Assembly: GCF_001187505.1 (NCBI RefSeq) | Contig: NZ_CP012150.1 | Coordinates: 6,978,048-7,042,047, forward strand | DNA length: 64,000 nt | Origin: Mycolicibacterium goodii | GTDB lineage: Bacteria; Actinomycetota; Actinomycetes; Mycobacteriales; Mycobacteriaceae | Direction: 5' to 3' | Part shown: piece by piece, positions 1 through 8,008 of the stretch | How the letters are laid out: every line of letters begins with the position of its first letter | Numbering within the stretch: the stretch's first letter is position 1 | Notes under the pieces: generated by a model | Told to the model about the DNA's origin: nothing | The model's database searches: none | Seen by the model: the letters and a program-made list of their open reading frames with translations, nothing else | Position numbers and translations under genes: made by a program

Positions 1-77
1 ATCCGGTCCTCACGAAACCACCGATACGCCGTCTGCGGATGCACACCATTCGCACGCGCCCACTCAGACAACTTCAC
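1..77 (-). CDS. IS607-type serine recombinase, N-terminal fragment at window edge
   Basis: Reading leftwards from a GTG at 77 gives 25 codons beginning (M)KLSEWARANGVHPQTAYRWF, the MerR-like DNA-binding start typical of the small serine recombinase (TnpA/orfA) of IS607-family elements. The rest lies outside the window. IS607 elements normally carry a tnpB gene behind tnpA, so one may follow to the left. The element's right end should fall between about 78 and 150, just before the stop of the sugar dehydrogenase gene. Family assignment rests on this short but characteristic segment; whether the element is complete cannot be seen. Confidence 0.75.
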   Translation of the reverse strand, partial: MKLSEWARANGVHPQTAYRWFREDR

Positions 78-152
78 ACACCCAGTAAAACACACATTCG
101 ATCACGTTTACTCACATACAATCGAACAGTTCACAACCCCGCGAGGCACGGA

Positions 153-1211
153 TCAGGGCCGCAACTGCAGAATCCGGTCGTCACCGGCGCGAACACTGCC
201 CCGCCCGTCGCGGTTGCTGGTGGTGAACCACAGCGTGCCGTCGGGGGCGGGCACGACGGTGCGCAGCCGCCCGTACTGCCCGACGAACAGCGGCACCGGG
301 GCGCCGACCGACCCGTCACCGGTGACGGGAATCTGGAACAACCGCTCCCCGCGCAGCGCCGCGACCCACAGCGACCCGCCGTAGAACGCCAACCCGGACG
401 GCGACGCCTCACCGGTGCCCCACTCGATGACCGGGTCGACCAGACCGTCGATCCCGGCGCGCCCCTCGGCCTGCGGCCACCCGTAGTTGGCGCCGGGCCG
501 GATCAGGTTGAGCTCGTCGACCCGGTTGGCGCCGTATTCGGTGGCCCACAGCCGGCCCGCCGCGTCCCACGCCAGTCCCTGGATGTTGCGATGCCCGTAC
601 GACCACACCGGTGAGCCGGCAAACGGGTTGTCGTCCGGGACCGTGCCGTCGGGGTTGACGCGAAGAATCTTGCCCGCCAACGATGTTCGGTCCTGCGCGA
701 GCCGTGGGTCGCCGACCTCGCCGGTCGCGACATACAGCCTGCCGTCCGGGCCGAAGGCGATACGCCCACCGTCGTGACGGGACCCGGCGGGGATGCCGGT
801 GAGGATCGGCGTCGGGTTGCTCAGTGCACCGTCCGCGTAGCGCATCTGCACGACGCGGTTGTCGCCGCCGGTGGTGAAGTAGGCGTACACCGTCGGGCCC
901 GCGGTCGCCAGACCGAGCAGACCGCCCTCGCCGCGCGGTGCCACGCCGGCAACCGCGCCGATCTGTTCGACGACACCGGGCGCGGTGAGATGTTTGATTG
1001 CGGCACTGTCGCGTTCGGCGATCAGCGCGCTGCCGTCGGGCAAAAACGCAATCCCCCATGGCACATCGAGGTCGGTGGCGATGGCCGCCGGGCCCGGGGG
1101 TTCACCGCGCGATTCGACGTCCTGCGAGCAGGCGATCACCAGCAGCACGCTCGCGGCGACCGCAAGCATGGCCCGGGTCAGCCCGCTCCACATGGATCGT
1201 CGAATGGCCAC
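153..1211 (-). CDS. PQQ-dependent sugar (glucose/sorbosone) dehydrogenase-like lipoprotein
   Basis: 352 aa, GTG start at 1211; an ATG at 1193 is also possible. A hydrophobic leader ends in LLVIAC, a lipobox, so the mature protein should be a lipoprotein on the outer face of the membrane. The rest is a beta-propeller of the glucose/sorbosone dehydrogenase family: an early DVPWGIAFLPDG, then GHRNIQGLAWD, carrying the conserved His-Arg-Asn, and TEYGANRVDELN. Known members oxidise aldose sugars with PQQ, but many actinobacterial paralogues have no proven substrate or cofactor. It stands alone between an IS607-type element edge and a toxin scar. Substrate unknown. Confidence 0.85.
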   Translation of the reverse strand: MAIRRSMWSGLTRAMLAVAASVLLVIACSQDVESRGEPPGPAAIATDLDVPWGIAFLPDGSALIAERDSAAIKHLTAPGVVEQIGAVAGVAPRGEGGLLGLATAGPTVYAYFTTGGDNRVVQMRYADGALSNPTPILTGIPAGSRHDGGRIAFGPDGRLYVATGEVGDPRLAQDRTSLAGKILRVNPDGTVPDDNPFAGSPVWSYGHRNIQGLAWDAAGRLWATEYGANRVDELNLIRPGANYGWPQAEGRAGIDGLVDPVIEWGTGEASPSGLAFYGGSLWVAALRGERLFQIPVTGDGSVGAPVPLFVGQYGRLRTVVPAPDGTLWFTTSNRDGRGSVRAGDDRILQLRP

Positions 1212-1230
1212 ACCGAAGTATCGCTCGCCG

Positions 1231-1335
1231 TCAGTAGCGATACCGGGCCTTCAGAATTTTCACCCCGCTGTCGTCGGCGCGATACACCAGACGGTGCTCG
1301 TCGTCGATGCGTCGCGACCAGTAGCCCGACAACTC
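1231..1335 (-). pseudogene. YoeB-type toxin, C-terminal remnant
   Basis: A 34-codon reading frame ending in TGA at 1231 translates as [20 protein letters not shown]...LKARYRY, the C-terminal third of a YoeB/RelE-superfamily mRNA interferase, including the conserved Arg, His and terminal Tyr residues. An in-frame TAG (1336-1338) lies immediately upstream and no N-terminal half or YefM antitoxin is present nearby. It is the scar of a lost type II toxin-antitoxin module and is not expected to be functional. Confidence 0.7.
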
Positions 1336-1433
1336 CTAAATCGTCACATAATCGTACAACTTTCCTGTACCACCAGCTGGGGCGTGTCACCGCGCCTTGA
1401 CAGTCCGGCCGCAGGACCCGTGAACCGGAAAAA

Positions 1434-1463
1434 GGGCCCGGACCCTGGTGTGGGTCCGGGCCC
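1434..1463 (-). terminator. Intrinsic terminator of the 1494-1703 gene
   Basis: A perfect 12-bp inverted repeat (GGGCCCGGACCC, 6-base loop) is followed on the minus strand by five T residues. It lies 31 bases after the stop of the small secreted protein gene. Confidence 0.85.
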
Positions 1464-1493
1464 AATCCCCCCGGCTCGGCGCTCTCCCCCGGG

Positions 1494-1703
1494 TCAGCGC
1501 CCGCGGTTGTACTGGTGGTGGTGATGCTCGGCGGTTCCCGGGGTCGGCACGTGATCCTGGTGCGGGAAGGGCTCGTGCTTGGTGACCGTGGGCCCGAAGT
1601 TGCTCGCCGAGGACTCCGCATCGGCGGTCGCGGCACCCAGCAAGATCAGGGCGGGGGCGGCGAAAGCGGCGGCAAATCCGGCGGCGCGGGCGGTGATGGT
1701 CAT
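1494..1703 (-). CDS. Small secreted protein, His-rich tail (paralogue of 7631-7783)
   Basis: 69 aa from the ATG at 1703, chosen because AGAGGAG sits six bases upstream; a longer frame to 1724 lacks such a site. Residues 1-30 form a Sec-type signal peptide (MTITARAAGFAAAFAAPALI) with a likely cut after ATADA. The short mature part is polar and ends in a His-rich stretch (EHHHHQYNRGR). I do not recognise a family. Its start region (ATGTCGACTCC on the other strand), upstream palindrome, spacing to that palindrome and GC-hairpin terminator are all mirrored in the gene at 7631-7783, so the two are duplicated transcription units. The His run could bind metal, but that is speculation. Confidence 0.7.
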   Translation of the reverse strand: MTITARAAGFAAAFAAPALILLGAATADAESSASNFGPTVTKHEPFPHQDHVPTPGTAEHHHHQYNRGR

Positions 1704-1833
1704 GTCGACTCCTCTGTCGGTCAAGGCTTTTCGTTATCCGTTAGGTGCCTGTGTGGCGTGTTGAGACAACAATGCCGCCTCGGAGTCGTCGGCCATATCC
1801 GACGACCGGACCGTCCACCGGACGAAACCCGTG

Positions 1834-1849
1834 TCCCCCGATCGGGGGA
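1834..1849. promoter_or_regulatory. 16-bp palindromic operator candidate
   Basis: TCCCCCGATCGGGGGA is a perfect palindrome 131 bases upstream of the start at 1703. The identical 16-mer lies 128 bases upstream of the start at 7783. Reading towards the genes, both copies are followed by similar sequence, including GGTCCGGTCGTCGGATAT here and GGCCCGGTCGTGGGATAA there, the latter part possibly a -10 region. The shared spacing argues for binding by one common regulator. The rest of 1704-2038 holds no gene that I can support. Confidence 0.6.
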
Positions 1850-2038
1850 ACGTTGACACCGTGCGCCCAGAGGCGTTGACTGGGGACAGCGGTTGACGCG
1901 CATGGGCATCAGACCAGGGCACGCCACCACACGGCAGAGCACTTCTCCCTGTTCTCCCCCGAGGTCCACAGGGACAACAGAAGTTGCGTTCCCTTCTGGG
2001 ATCAGAGCCGGCGTGGTGGCGTGGCTCGTGTCAGACGG

Positions 2039-3130
2039 CTATCGCCGAAAGATCCCGCGCCAGCCCGTATCCGGTAGCGCGAGCCTGAAAATGATCCGCA
2101 GCGTCTGCAGGTACTGCCGCGGCATCGGCCCGGTGGTGTAGGGGATGTCGTATTTGTCGCACAGCGCACTGACCCGCTCGGCGATCTGTGCGAGCCGGTT
2201 GCTCGGCAGGTCCGGAAACAGATGGTGCTCGATCTGGTAGCACAGGTTCCCGCTCGAGAACGCCAGCACGCGACCGGCTTTGAAGTTCGCGGCACCGAGC
2301 ATCTGCCGCAGGTACCATTCCGCCCGGGTTTCGCCTTCCAGGATTTCTGGGGTGAATTTCTCTGCGCCGTCAGGGAAATGCCCACAGAAGATCACCACGC
2401 ACGCCCACATGTTGCGGATCAGGTTCGCCGTGAGATTGGCCAGCAGGGTGCGGCGCCAGCGCCGCAGGCTCAGCGCGGGCAGCAGGACGTAATCCTTGGC
2501 GACCTGGTGGCCGATCTTGCGCAGGAAGGCCGTGCGCGCGGCGTCCTTGCCTGCCTGCGTATCCGCGCGGTCGCGTTCGGAGTAGAAGTCGTGCAGACCG
2601 ATACCCCACTCGAAAACCGCGGCCAGCAACAGGTTTCGCAATGGCTGGATGAGGTGTTGCGGTTCCCACGGCTGATCGCGGCTCATCCGCAGGACCCCGA
2701 ATCCGAGGTCGTCGTCGACGCCGAGCACATTGCTGAACACGTGGTGGCGGTAGTTGTGCGAGTAGCGCCACTGCGCCGAGGGCCCCACCATGTCCCACTC
2801 CCACGTCGTCGAGTGGATCTCCGGATCGTTCATCCAGTCCCACTGGCCGTGGCTGACGTTGTGCCCGATCTCCATGTTCTCGACCGACTTGGCGTACGCC
2901 AGCGCCGCGGTACCGGCCAGCCAGCCGGCCCGCGACCGGGTGCCCGCGATCACCAACCGCGCCGCGACGTCGAGCGTGCGCTGGAAGGCGATGGTGCGCC
3001 GGATGTAGGCCGCGTCGCGCGCGCCGAGAGATTCCTCGATGTCGGTGCGGATGGCGTCGAGCTCGGCACCGAACGCCTCGATCTCGGCGCGGGTCAAGTT
3101 CGCGTACACCGCGACGTCGCTGATTGCCAC
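2039..3130 (-). CDS. Membrane acyl-CoA desaturase, DesA3-like
   Basis: 363 aa from a GTG at 3130 (VAISDVAVYANLTRAE); the open frame continues upstream, but that part does not look like protein. It is a membrane-bound diiron fatty acyl desaturase with all three histidine boxes: GHNVSHGQWDWMND, SHNYRHHVFSN and QIEHHLFPDLP. The family inserts a double bond, commonly delta-9, into stearoyl-CoA with electrons from a ferredoxin-reductase-like partner. No such oxidoreductase is adjacent here. Helices are expected around residues 60-90 and 240-270. Convergent to nothing; the NYN gene diverges from it. The desaturase family call is firm, the exact regiospecificity is not. Confidence 0.9.
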   Translation of the reverse strand: MAISDVAVYANLTRAEIEAFGAELDAIRTDIEESLGARDAAYIRRTIAFQRTLDVAARLVIAGTRSRAGWLAGTAALAYAKSVENMEIGHNVSHGQWDWMNDPEIHSTTWEWDMVGPSAQWRYSHNYRHHVFSNVLGVDDDLGFGVLRMSRDQPWEPQHLIQPLRNLLLAAVFEWGIGLHDFYSERDRADTQAGKDAARTAFLRKIGHQVAKDYVLLPALSLRRWRRTLLANLTANLIRNMWACVVIFCGHFPDGAEKFTPEILEGETRAEWYLRQMLGAANFKAGRVLAFSSGNLCYQIEHHLFPDLPSNRLAQIAERVSALCDKYDIPYTTGPMPRQYLQTLRIIFRLALPDTGWRGIFRR

Positions 3131-3255
3131 CTGGATTCCGGTCTGTAGAAGGGACGGCTGCCTCTGGTGCGTCAACCATGCACGCGATCGACCCCAGCCT
3201 AGGCAAACGTGCGAGCCTGCGCCACGAGCGCAGGTCGATCGGCCAGACTGGACCC

Positions 3256-4125
3256 ATGACCGAGCCCGCACCGACCCGCGTCGCGGTCTACCTCGACTTC
3301 GACAACATCGTGATCTCACGGTATGACCAGGTGAACGGCCGTAACTCGTTTCAGAAGGACAAGGCCAAGGGGCTGGAGCCCGAGAAGCTGGCAGACGCCA
3401 CCGTGGACGTCGGCGCGATCCTGGACTTCGCGTCGTCGTTCGGGACTCTGGTGCTCACCCGCGCGTACGCCGACTGGTCGGCCGACGTCAACGCCGGGTA
3501 CCGCCAGCAGCTGGTGGGCCGCGCCGTCGATCTGGTGCAGCTGTTCCCGGCCGCGGCCTACGGCAAGAACGGCGCCGACATCCGGTTGGCGGTCGACGCG
3601 GTCGAGGACATGTTCCGGCTGCCCGACCTGACCCATGTGGTGGTCGTGGCCGGCGACTCCGACTACATCCCGCTCGCGCAGCGCTGCAAGCGCCTCGGCC
3701 GCTACGTCGTCGGGATCGGGGTGGCCGGGGCGTCGAGCCGTGCGCTGGCGGCCGCGTGCGACGAGTTCATCATCTACGACGCGCTGCCCGGTGTGCCGGT
3801 CTTCGAACCCGAGCCGCAGAGCACCCCGCCCCGACGCAGGCGCAGCACCAAGAAGGACGAGCACGAGGAACCCGAGCCGCCCGACCCCCAGGCCGCGGCC
3901 ACCGCGCTGCTGCTGCGGGCCCTGCAGATCGGTCTGGAAAAAGACGACGTCGAGTGGCTGCACAATTCCGCGGTGAAGGCGCAGATGAAACGGATGGATC
4001 CGTCGTTCTCCGAAAAGTCCCTGGGATTTCGGTCGTTCAGCGACTTCCTGCGCTCCCGGTCTGATCTTGTCGAGCTGGACGAGAGCTCGACGATCCGGAT
4101 GGTCCGGCTGCGTCCCGATCGGTAA
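3256..4125 (+). CDS. NYN-domain ribonuclease-like protein with C-terminal LOTUS/OST-HTH domain
   Basis: 289 aa from the ATG at 3256. Residues 5-170 are a NYN (LabA/DUF88, PIN-like) domain with the acidic residues of a Mg-dependent RNase fold: [26 protein letters not shown] and [13 protein letters not shown] charged Arg/Glu/Pro-rich linker (about 180-215) leads to a C-terminal domain (about 215-285, ending [21 protein letters not shown]) that matches the OST-HTH/LOTUS fold, an RNA- or G-quadruplex-binding module. Bacterial NYN-LOTUS proteins are presumed RNA processing factors. It starts 125 bases from the desaturase, divergently, and precedes the methyltransferases on the same strand. Confidence 0.85.
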   Translation: MTEPAPTRVAVYLDFDNIVISRYDQVNGRNSFQKDKAKGLEPEKLADATVDVGAILDFASSFGTLVLTRAYADWSADVNAGYRQQLVGRAVDLVQLFPAAAYGKNGADIRLAVDAVEDMFRLPDLTHVVVVAGDSDYIPLAQRCKRLGRYVVGIGVAGASSRALAAACDEFIIYDALPGVPVFEPEPQSTPPRRRRSTKKDEHEEPEPPDPQAAATALLLRALQIGLEKDDVEWLHNSAVKAQMKRMDPSFSEKSLGFRSFSDFLRSRSDLVELDESSTIRMVRLRPDR

Positions 4126-4342
4126 CCCGGAACCGCGACAGCGTCCGGGCCCGGATCTTGTCCGTGTCTTCTCCGTACCGTCTGCGCACCGTCGGAACGT
4201 TTCCCGCGGCAAACACTCCGCATCCGCGATCGCGAAAAGATCCTTCCAGGTCCAAGTTTGGTGGAGTAAGTTCGGTCACGACGTACGTAGGCACTCGGTA
4301 CGCCAAGCCAACTATCGGTCCGACAAGCATCGGGGGCGGCTG

Positions 4343-5266
4343 GTGAAGGAATCGCCACAGAAATCGAACATTGCGGTGAAGGTCGGAGCGCGACCCGGCG
4401 AGCGGCACGGCTCGACTGCAGACGAAGTCCGATCGCACTACGACCTGTCGAACGAGTTCTTCCGGCTGTGGCAGGACCCCACGCAGACCTACAGTTGCGC
4501 CTACTTCGAGCGCGACGACATGACGCTCGAAGAAGCCCAGATGGCGAAAGTCGATCTGGCCCTTGGCAAGCTGGGTCTGCAACCCGGCATGACTTTGCTC
4601 GACATCGGGTGCGGGTGGGGCTCGACGATCATGCGTGCGGTCGAGAAATACGACGTCAACGTGGTCGGGCTGACGCTTTCGCACAATCAGCGCGCCCACA
4701 TCGAGCAGCGTTTCGCCGAATCTGACAGTCCTCGCCGCAAAGAGGTCCGGCTGCAGGCGTGGGAGGATTTCGACGAGCCGGTCGACCGCATCGTGTCGAT
4801 CGGGGCGTTCGAACATTTCGGATTCGAGAAGTACGCCGACTATTTCAAGAAGACCTACGAGCTGATGCCCGACGACGGCGTGATGCTGCTGCACACGATC
4901 GTCTCGACCAGCAAGGAAGAGGTCGCCGAAATGGGGCTGCCGACGACCATGTCGTTGTTGCGGTTCTTCCGGTTCATCGTCACCGAGATCTACCCGGGTG
5001 GCCGCATCCCGCTGATCGCGATGGTCGAGGACAGCGCCACCGACGCCGGTTTCACCGTCACCAAGAAGCAGCGGCTGCGGCCGCACTACGTCCGCACCCT
5101 CGACACCTGGGCGGCGAACCTGGAGGCCAAGAAGGCCGAGGCCATCGAGATCACGTCCGAAGAGGTCTACCAGCGGTACCTGAAGTACCTCAAGGGATGC
5201 GCGGACCTGTTCCGTGACGGCTACACCGACGTATGCCAGTTCACCTGCGAAAAGCAAGTGGCCTGA
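4343..5266 (+). CDS. Mycolic acid methyltransferase / cyclopropane synthase (CmaA/MmaA family)
   Basis: 307 aa from a GTG at 4343 preceded by GGGGGCGGC; earlier codons do not resemble the family. It is a SAM-dependent methyltransferase acting on meromycolyl chains bound to ACP. Visible: the SAM-binding [11 protein letters not shown], the [17 protein letters not shown] segment, [20 protein letters not shown], carrying the His that holds the catalytic bicarbonate in CmaA-type enzymes, [10 protein letters not shown] and [10 protein letters not shown]. All expected active-site residues are present, so it should be active. Whether it makes cyclopropanes, hydroxylated or methyl-branched products cannot be told from sequence. 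The next gene is a paralogue 37 bases downstream. Confidence 0.9.
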   Translation: MKESPQKSNIAVKVGARPGERHGSTADEVRSHYDLSNEFFRLWQDPTQTYSCAYFERDDMTLEEAQMAKVDLALGKLGLQPGMTLLDIGCGWGSTIMRAVEKYDVNVVGLTLSHNQRAHIEQRFAESDSPRRKEVRLQAWEDFDEPVDRIVSIGAFEHFGFEKYADYFKKTYELMPDDGVMLLHTIVSTSKEEVAEMGLPTTMSLLRFFRFIVTEIYPGGRIPLIAMVEDSATDAGFTVTKKQRLRPHYVRTLDTWAANLEAKKAEAIEITSEEVYQRYLKYLKGCADLFRDGYTDVCQFTCEKQVA

Positions 5267-5303
5267 GCGCACGGCACCACGATCCACGGAGGGGGTCATC
5301 CGG

Positions 5304-6188
5304 ATGGCTGACGGTACCGGAACTGCGGAGATGCGGCCATATTTCGAGGAAGTCCAGGCCCACTACGATCTGTCCGACGACTTCTTCGGGCTGTTCCAGG
5401 ATCCGTCCCGGACCTACAGCTGTGCGTACTACGAGCGCGACGACATGACGCTCGAACAGGCGCAGATGGCCAAGATCGACCTCGCCCTCGACCAGCTCGA
5501 CCTGCGGCCGGGCATGACGCTGCTCGACATCGGTTGCGGCTGGGGCGCATTGATGAAACGCGCGATCGAGAAGTACGACGTCAACGTCGTCGGCCTCACG
5601 TTGAGCAAGAACCAGTACGCGTTCTGCCAACAGCTGCTGGACCAGATCGACACGCAGCGTTCACATTCGGTGTGCCTGAAAGGTTGGGAGCAGTTCGACG
5701 ACCCGGTCGACCGCATCGTCAGCATCGAGGCGTTCGAGGCGTTCGGGAAATCCAGGTACAAGGCGTTCTTCGACACCACCTACCGGGTGCTGCCCGACGA
5801 CGGGCGCATGGTGATCGAGACGATCTTCACCCACCCCATCAACTACTGGCGCGAGCACGGCATCCCGGTGACGCTCAGCGACATGAAGTTCACCCGGTTC
5901 ATCTACAAGGAGATCTTCCCCGGCGGGCAGCTGCCGTCGGATGAGGACATGCGCGACTTCTCCACTGCCGCAGGGTTTCACACCGCCGACGTGACGATCA
6001 TGAACCCGCACTATGTGCGCACGCTGGACACCTGGGCGCAGAACCTGGCCGCGCAGCGCGACGCCGCGATCGCCACCACCTCAGAAGAGGTCTACGACCG
6101 CTACATGCACTACCTGACCGGCTGCGCGGACTTCTTCCGCCGCGGGATCTCCGAGGTCGCGCAGTTCGCCTACGGCAAGACTGGTTAA
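5304..6188 (+). CDS. umaA: UmaA-like mycolic acid methyltransferase paralogue with altered active site
   Basis: 294 aa, ATG at 5304 with GGAGGGGG upstream. Same family as the preceding gene ([52 protein letters not shown]), and closer in style to UmaA than to CmaA/MmaA (FEAF rather than FEHF, PDDGRM, TLSDMKFTRFI). The position that is His in CmaA-type enzymes (LLHTI) is Glu172 here (VIETI), and SIGAF reads SIEAF. The bicarbonate-holding His is therefore missing, although Cys40 and Glu145 remain. It may be inactive, use another base, or act on a different acceptor. Its stop overlaps the stop of the convergent ketosynthase by four bases. Confidence 0.85.
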   Translation: MADGTGTAEMRPYFEEVQAHYDLSDDFFGLFQDPSRTYSCAYYERDDMTLEQAQMAKIDLALDQLDLRPGMTLLDIGCGWGALMKRAIEKYDVNVVGLTLSKNQYAFCQQLLDQIDTQRSHSVCLKGWEQFDDPVDRIVSIEAFEAFGKSRYKAFFDTTYRVLPDDGRMVIETIFTHPINYWREHGIPVTLSDMKFTRFIYKEIFPGGQLPSDEDMRDFSTAAGFHTADVTIMNPHYVRTLDTWAQNLAAQRDAAIATTSEEVYDRYMHYLTGCADFFRRGISEVAQFAYGKTG

Positions 6189-7435
6189 GCGGCCCCGAAC
6201 GCCAGCACCACGTTGTTGCCGCCGAGCCCGAACGAGTTGCTCAGCGCGTAGCGGTAGTTGTCGCGGCGCGGTTGATCGGTCACGACGTCGAGGTCGATCG
6301 CGGGATCGGGATTCTTCACGTTGAGCGTGGGCGGCACGACGCCGTCGCGCAGCGTCTGCACGGTCAGCACGGCCTCCACCGCGCCCGCGGACCCCAGCGA
6401 GTGGCCCAGCGCGGCCTTCGGCGCGTACACCGCGGGCTGGTGGTCACCGAGCACGTTGTGGATCGCGCGGGCCTCGGCGAGATCGCCGAAGTCGGTGCCG
6501 GTGGCGTGCGCGTTGATGTGGTCGATGTCGCGCGGGGTGAGCCCGGCCAGTTCGATGGCCCGGCTGATCGCGTCGCCGGCCACCTGCCCGTCCGGATCGG
6601 GTTTGACGACGTCATAGCAGTCGTTGGTGATGCCGACGCCCATCAGACGCGCCAGGATGGGCGCGCCGCGGGCCTTGGCGTGCTCCTCGGTCTCGACGAG
6701 CATCAACGCCCCGCCCTCGCCGAGCACCATGCCGTCGCGGTCCTTGTCGAACGGGCGGCAGGCCGCCGGTGGGTCGTCGTTGTACGTCGAGAGCATGCCC
6801 AGCTGGCTGAACGCGCCCACCGGCACGGCCTCGATCCAGGTCTCCACACCGCCGCAGATCGCGACGTCGGCGTCGCCGAGGATGATTTCGCGCCACGCGT
6901 GCGCGATGGCTGCGGCGCCGGAGGCGTCGGCCATGATCGGGCTCATGATGCCTGCCTTGGCCTTGCGGTCCAGCCCCACGGCGGCCGCGGGCGCGTTGGG
7001 CATGTACTTCTGGATCGCCGTCGGCGGCACGGCCCGCAGCCCCTTGGTCTTCCACAGGTCGTACTGCAGGATGAGTTCCTCGGTGGTGCCCAGCGCCATG
7101 CCGATCGAGACCATCAGCCGCGTGGTGTCGATCTCGGGGTTGCCCGCGGCCTCCCACAGCCGGCGCCCCAGAATCGTCGACATCTGCCCCATATACGAAA
7201 GCCGGTGCTGTTCAACGCGGCCGAGCTTGTCGGCGAAGGTCTCGGTGAGTTGCCCGCCGATGCGGACCGGGGAATCGAATTCCTCGACGAAAGGTTTGTC
7301 GAGGGCGCGGATGCCGCTTCGCCCCTCCAACAGCAGTTTCCACGTGTCCTCGGCGTGGGGTGCAAGCGCGGTCGTCGACGCGACAGCGGTAACGACGACG
7401 TCAGGCAATCCGTTGCCGGTGGTCTTCGCAACCAT
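6185..7435 (-). CDS. KasA/KasB-like beta-ketoacyl-ACP synthase with Asp in place of the catalytic Cys
   Basis: 416 aa from the ATG at 7435 (MVAKTTGNGLPDVVVTAVAS). It is a condensing enzyme of the FAS-II KasA/KasB type along its whole length: PFDKDRDGMVLGEGGALML, NAHATGTDFGD, YAPKAALGHSLGSAGAVE and NSFGLGG are all present. The nucleophile elbow, SACSSG in KasA, is MADASG here: the codon is GAC, so position 170 is Asp, two base changes from Cys. His310, Lys340 and His345 are retained. Without the thiol it cannot form an acyl-enzyme. It might be a chain-length-factor-like partner, a decarboxylase or a structural subunit. Convergent with the methyltransferases, which suggests mycolate modification. 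Confidence 0.88.
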   Translation of the reverse strand: MVAKTTGNGLPDVVVTAVASTTALAPHAEDTWKLLLEGRSGIRALDKPFVEEFDSPVRIGGQLTETFADKLGRVEQHRLSYMGQMSTILGRRLWEAAGNPEIDTTRLMVSIGMALGTTEELILQYDLWKTKGLRAVPPTAIQKYMPNAPAAAVGLDRKAKAGIMSPIMADASGAAAIAHAWREIILGDADVAICGGVETWIEAVPVGAFSQLGMLSTYNDDPPAACRPFDKDRDGMVLGEGGALMLVETEEHAKARGAPILARLMGVGITNDCYDVVKPDPDGQVAGDAISRAIELAGLTPRDIDHINAHATGTDFGDLAEARAIHNVLGDHQPAVYAPKAALGHSLGSAGAVEAVLTVQTLRDGVVPPTLNVKNPDPAIDLDVVTDQPRRDNYRYALSNSFGLGGNNVVLAFGAA

Positions 7436-7590
7436 GGGAGTGTGCTTTCGTTCTTCGTGCTTGCGAGGGGCCTGCTGCGGGTGTCTGTCTGTCACCACAA
7501 TAGAGCCGCTCGTGAACGTCTCAAGTCCTAATCATCGCCAACCGCGCTCGATGTTTGCTTAGGCACATACTCCCTGCGCAGCACAAAGAA

Positions 7591-7613
7591 CCCGGACGCG
7601 CACGGCGTCCGGG
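7591..7613 (-). terminator. Intrinsic terminator of the 7631-7783 gene
   Basis: A 9-bp perfect inverted repeat (CCCGGACGC, 5-base loop) lies 17 bases after the stop and is followed on the minus strand by TTCTTTG. It resembles the terminator at 1434-1463. Confidence 0.75.
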
Positions 7614-7630
7614 CCCTTCTCCCTACCTGT

Positions 7631-7783
7631 CTAGTTCTGGGTGGTGTGGATGACCTGGTGCGGCAACGCCGCCTGGGCCGGCGGGTGCGCTTGGGTGTGG
7701 GCGGTGGCGATGCCGACCAGGAGCAGGAACGGGGCGGCGGTGATGGTCAACGTGGCGACGATGCGTCGGGCGATGGTGCTCAT
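7631..7783 (-). CDS. Small secreted protein (paralogue of 1494-1703)
   Basis: 50 aa from an ATG at 7783 preceded by AAAGGAG. Residues 1-28 (MSTIARRIVATLTITAAPFL) are a Sec signal peptide with a likely cleavage after IATA, leaving a mature peptide of about 22 residues rich in Ala, His, Gln and Pro (HTQAHPPAQAALPHQVIHT). No family recognised. Promoter palindrome, leader spacing, the start-codon context and terminator all match the 1494-1703 unit although the mature parts have diverged. That pattern suggests a small family of co-regulated exported peptides. Confidence 0.7.
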   Translation of the reverse strand: MSTIARRIVATLTITAAPFLLLVGIATAHTQAHPPAQAALPHQVIHTTQN

Positions 7784-7910
7784 GTCGACTCCTTTGCCGG
7801 GGAAGGCTTTTCGGGTGTTCGGTGCCTGGGACGGTGTCTGCAACCAGGGTGCGGCACCGGCGAGGTCGGCGTTATCCCACGACCGGGCCGACACCGGGAT
7901 GAAATCACCG

Positions 7911-7926
7911 TCCCCCGATCGGGGGA
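7911..7926. promoter_or_regulatory. 16-bp palindromic operator candidate (second copy)
   Basis: TCCCCCGATCGGGGGA, identical to 1834-1849 and in the same place relative to its gene. About 65 bases downstream of it, towards the gene, are alignable between the two loci. Confidence 0.6.
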
Positions 7927-8008
7927 ACCTCCCGCGATGCGGTTCGAGCTGGCAAACGACGAGAGTCGCGTGACCACTGGTAAGACGACTGTGGCTAATG
8001 GGCGACGG

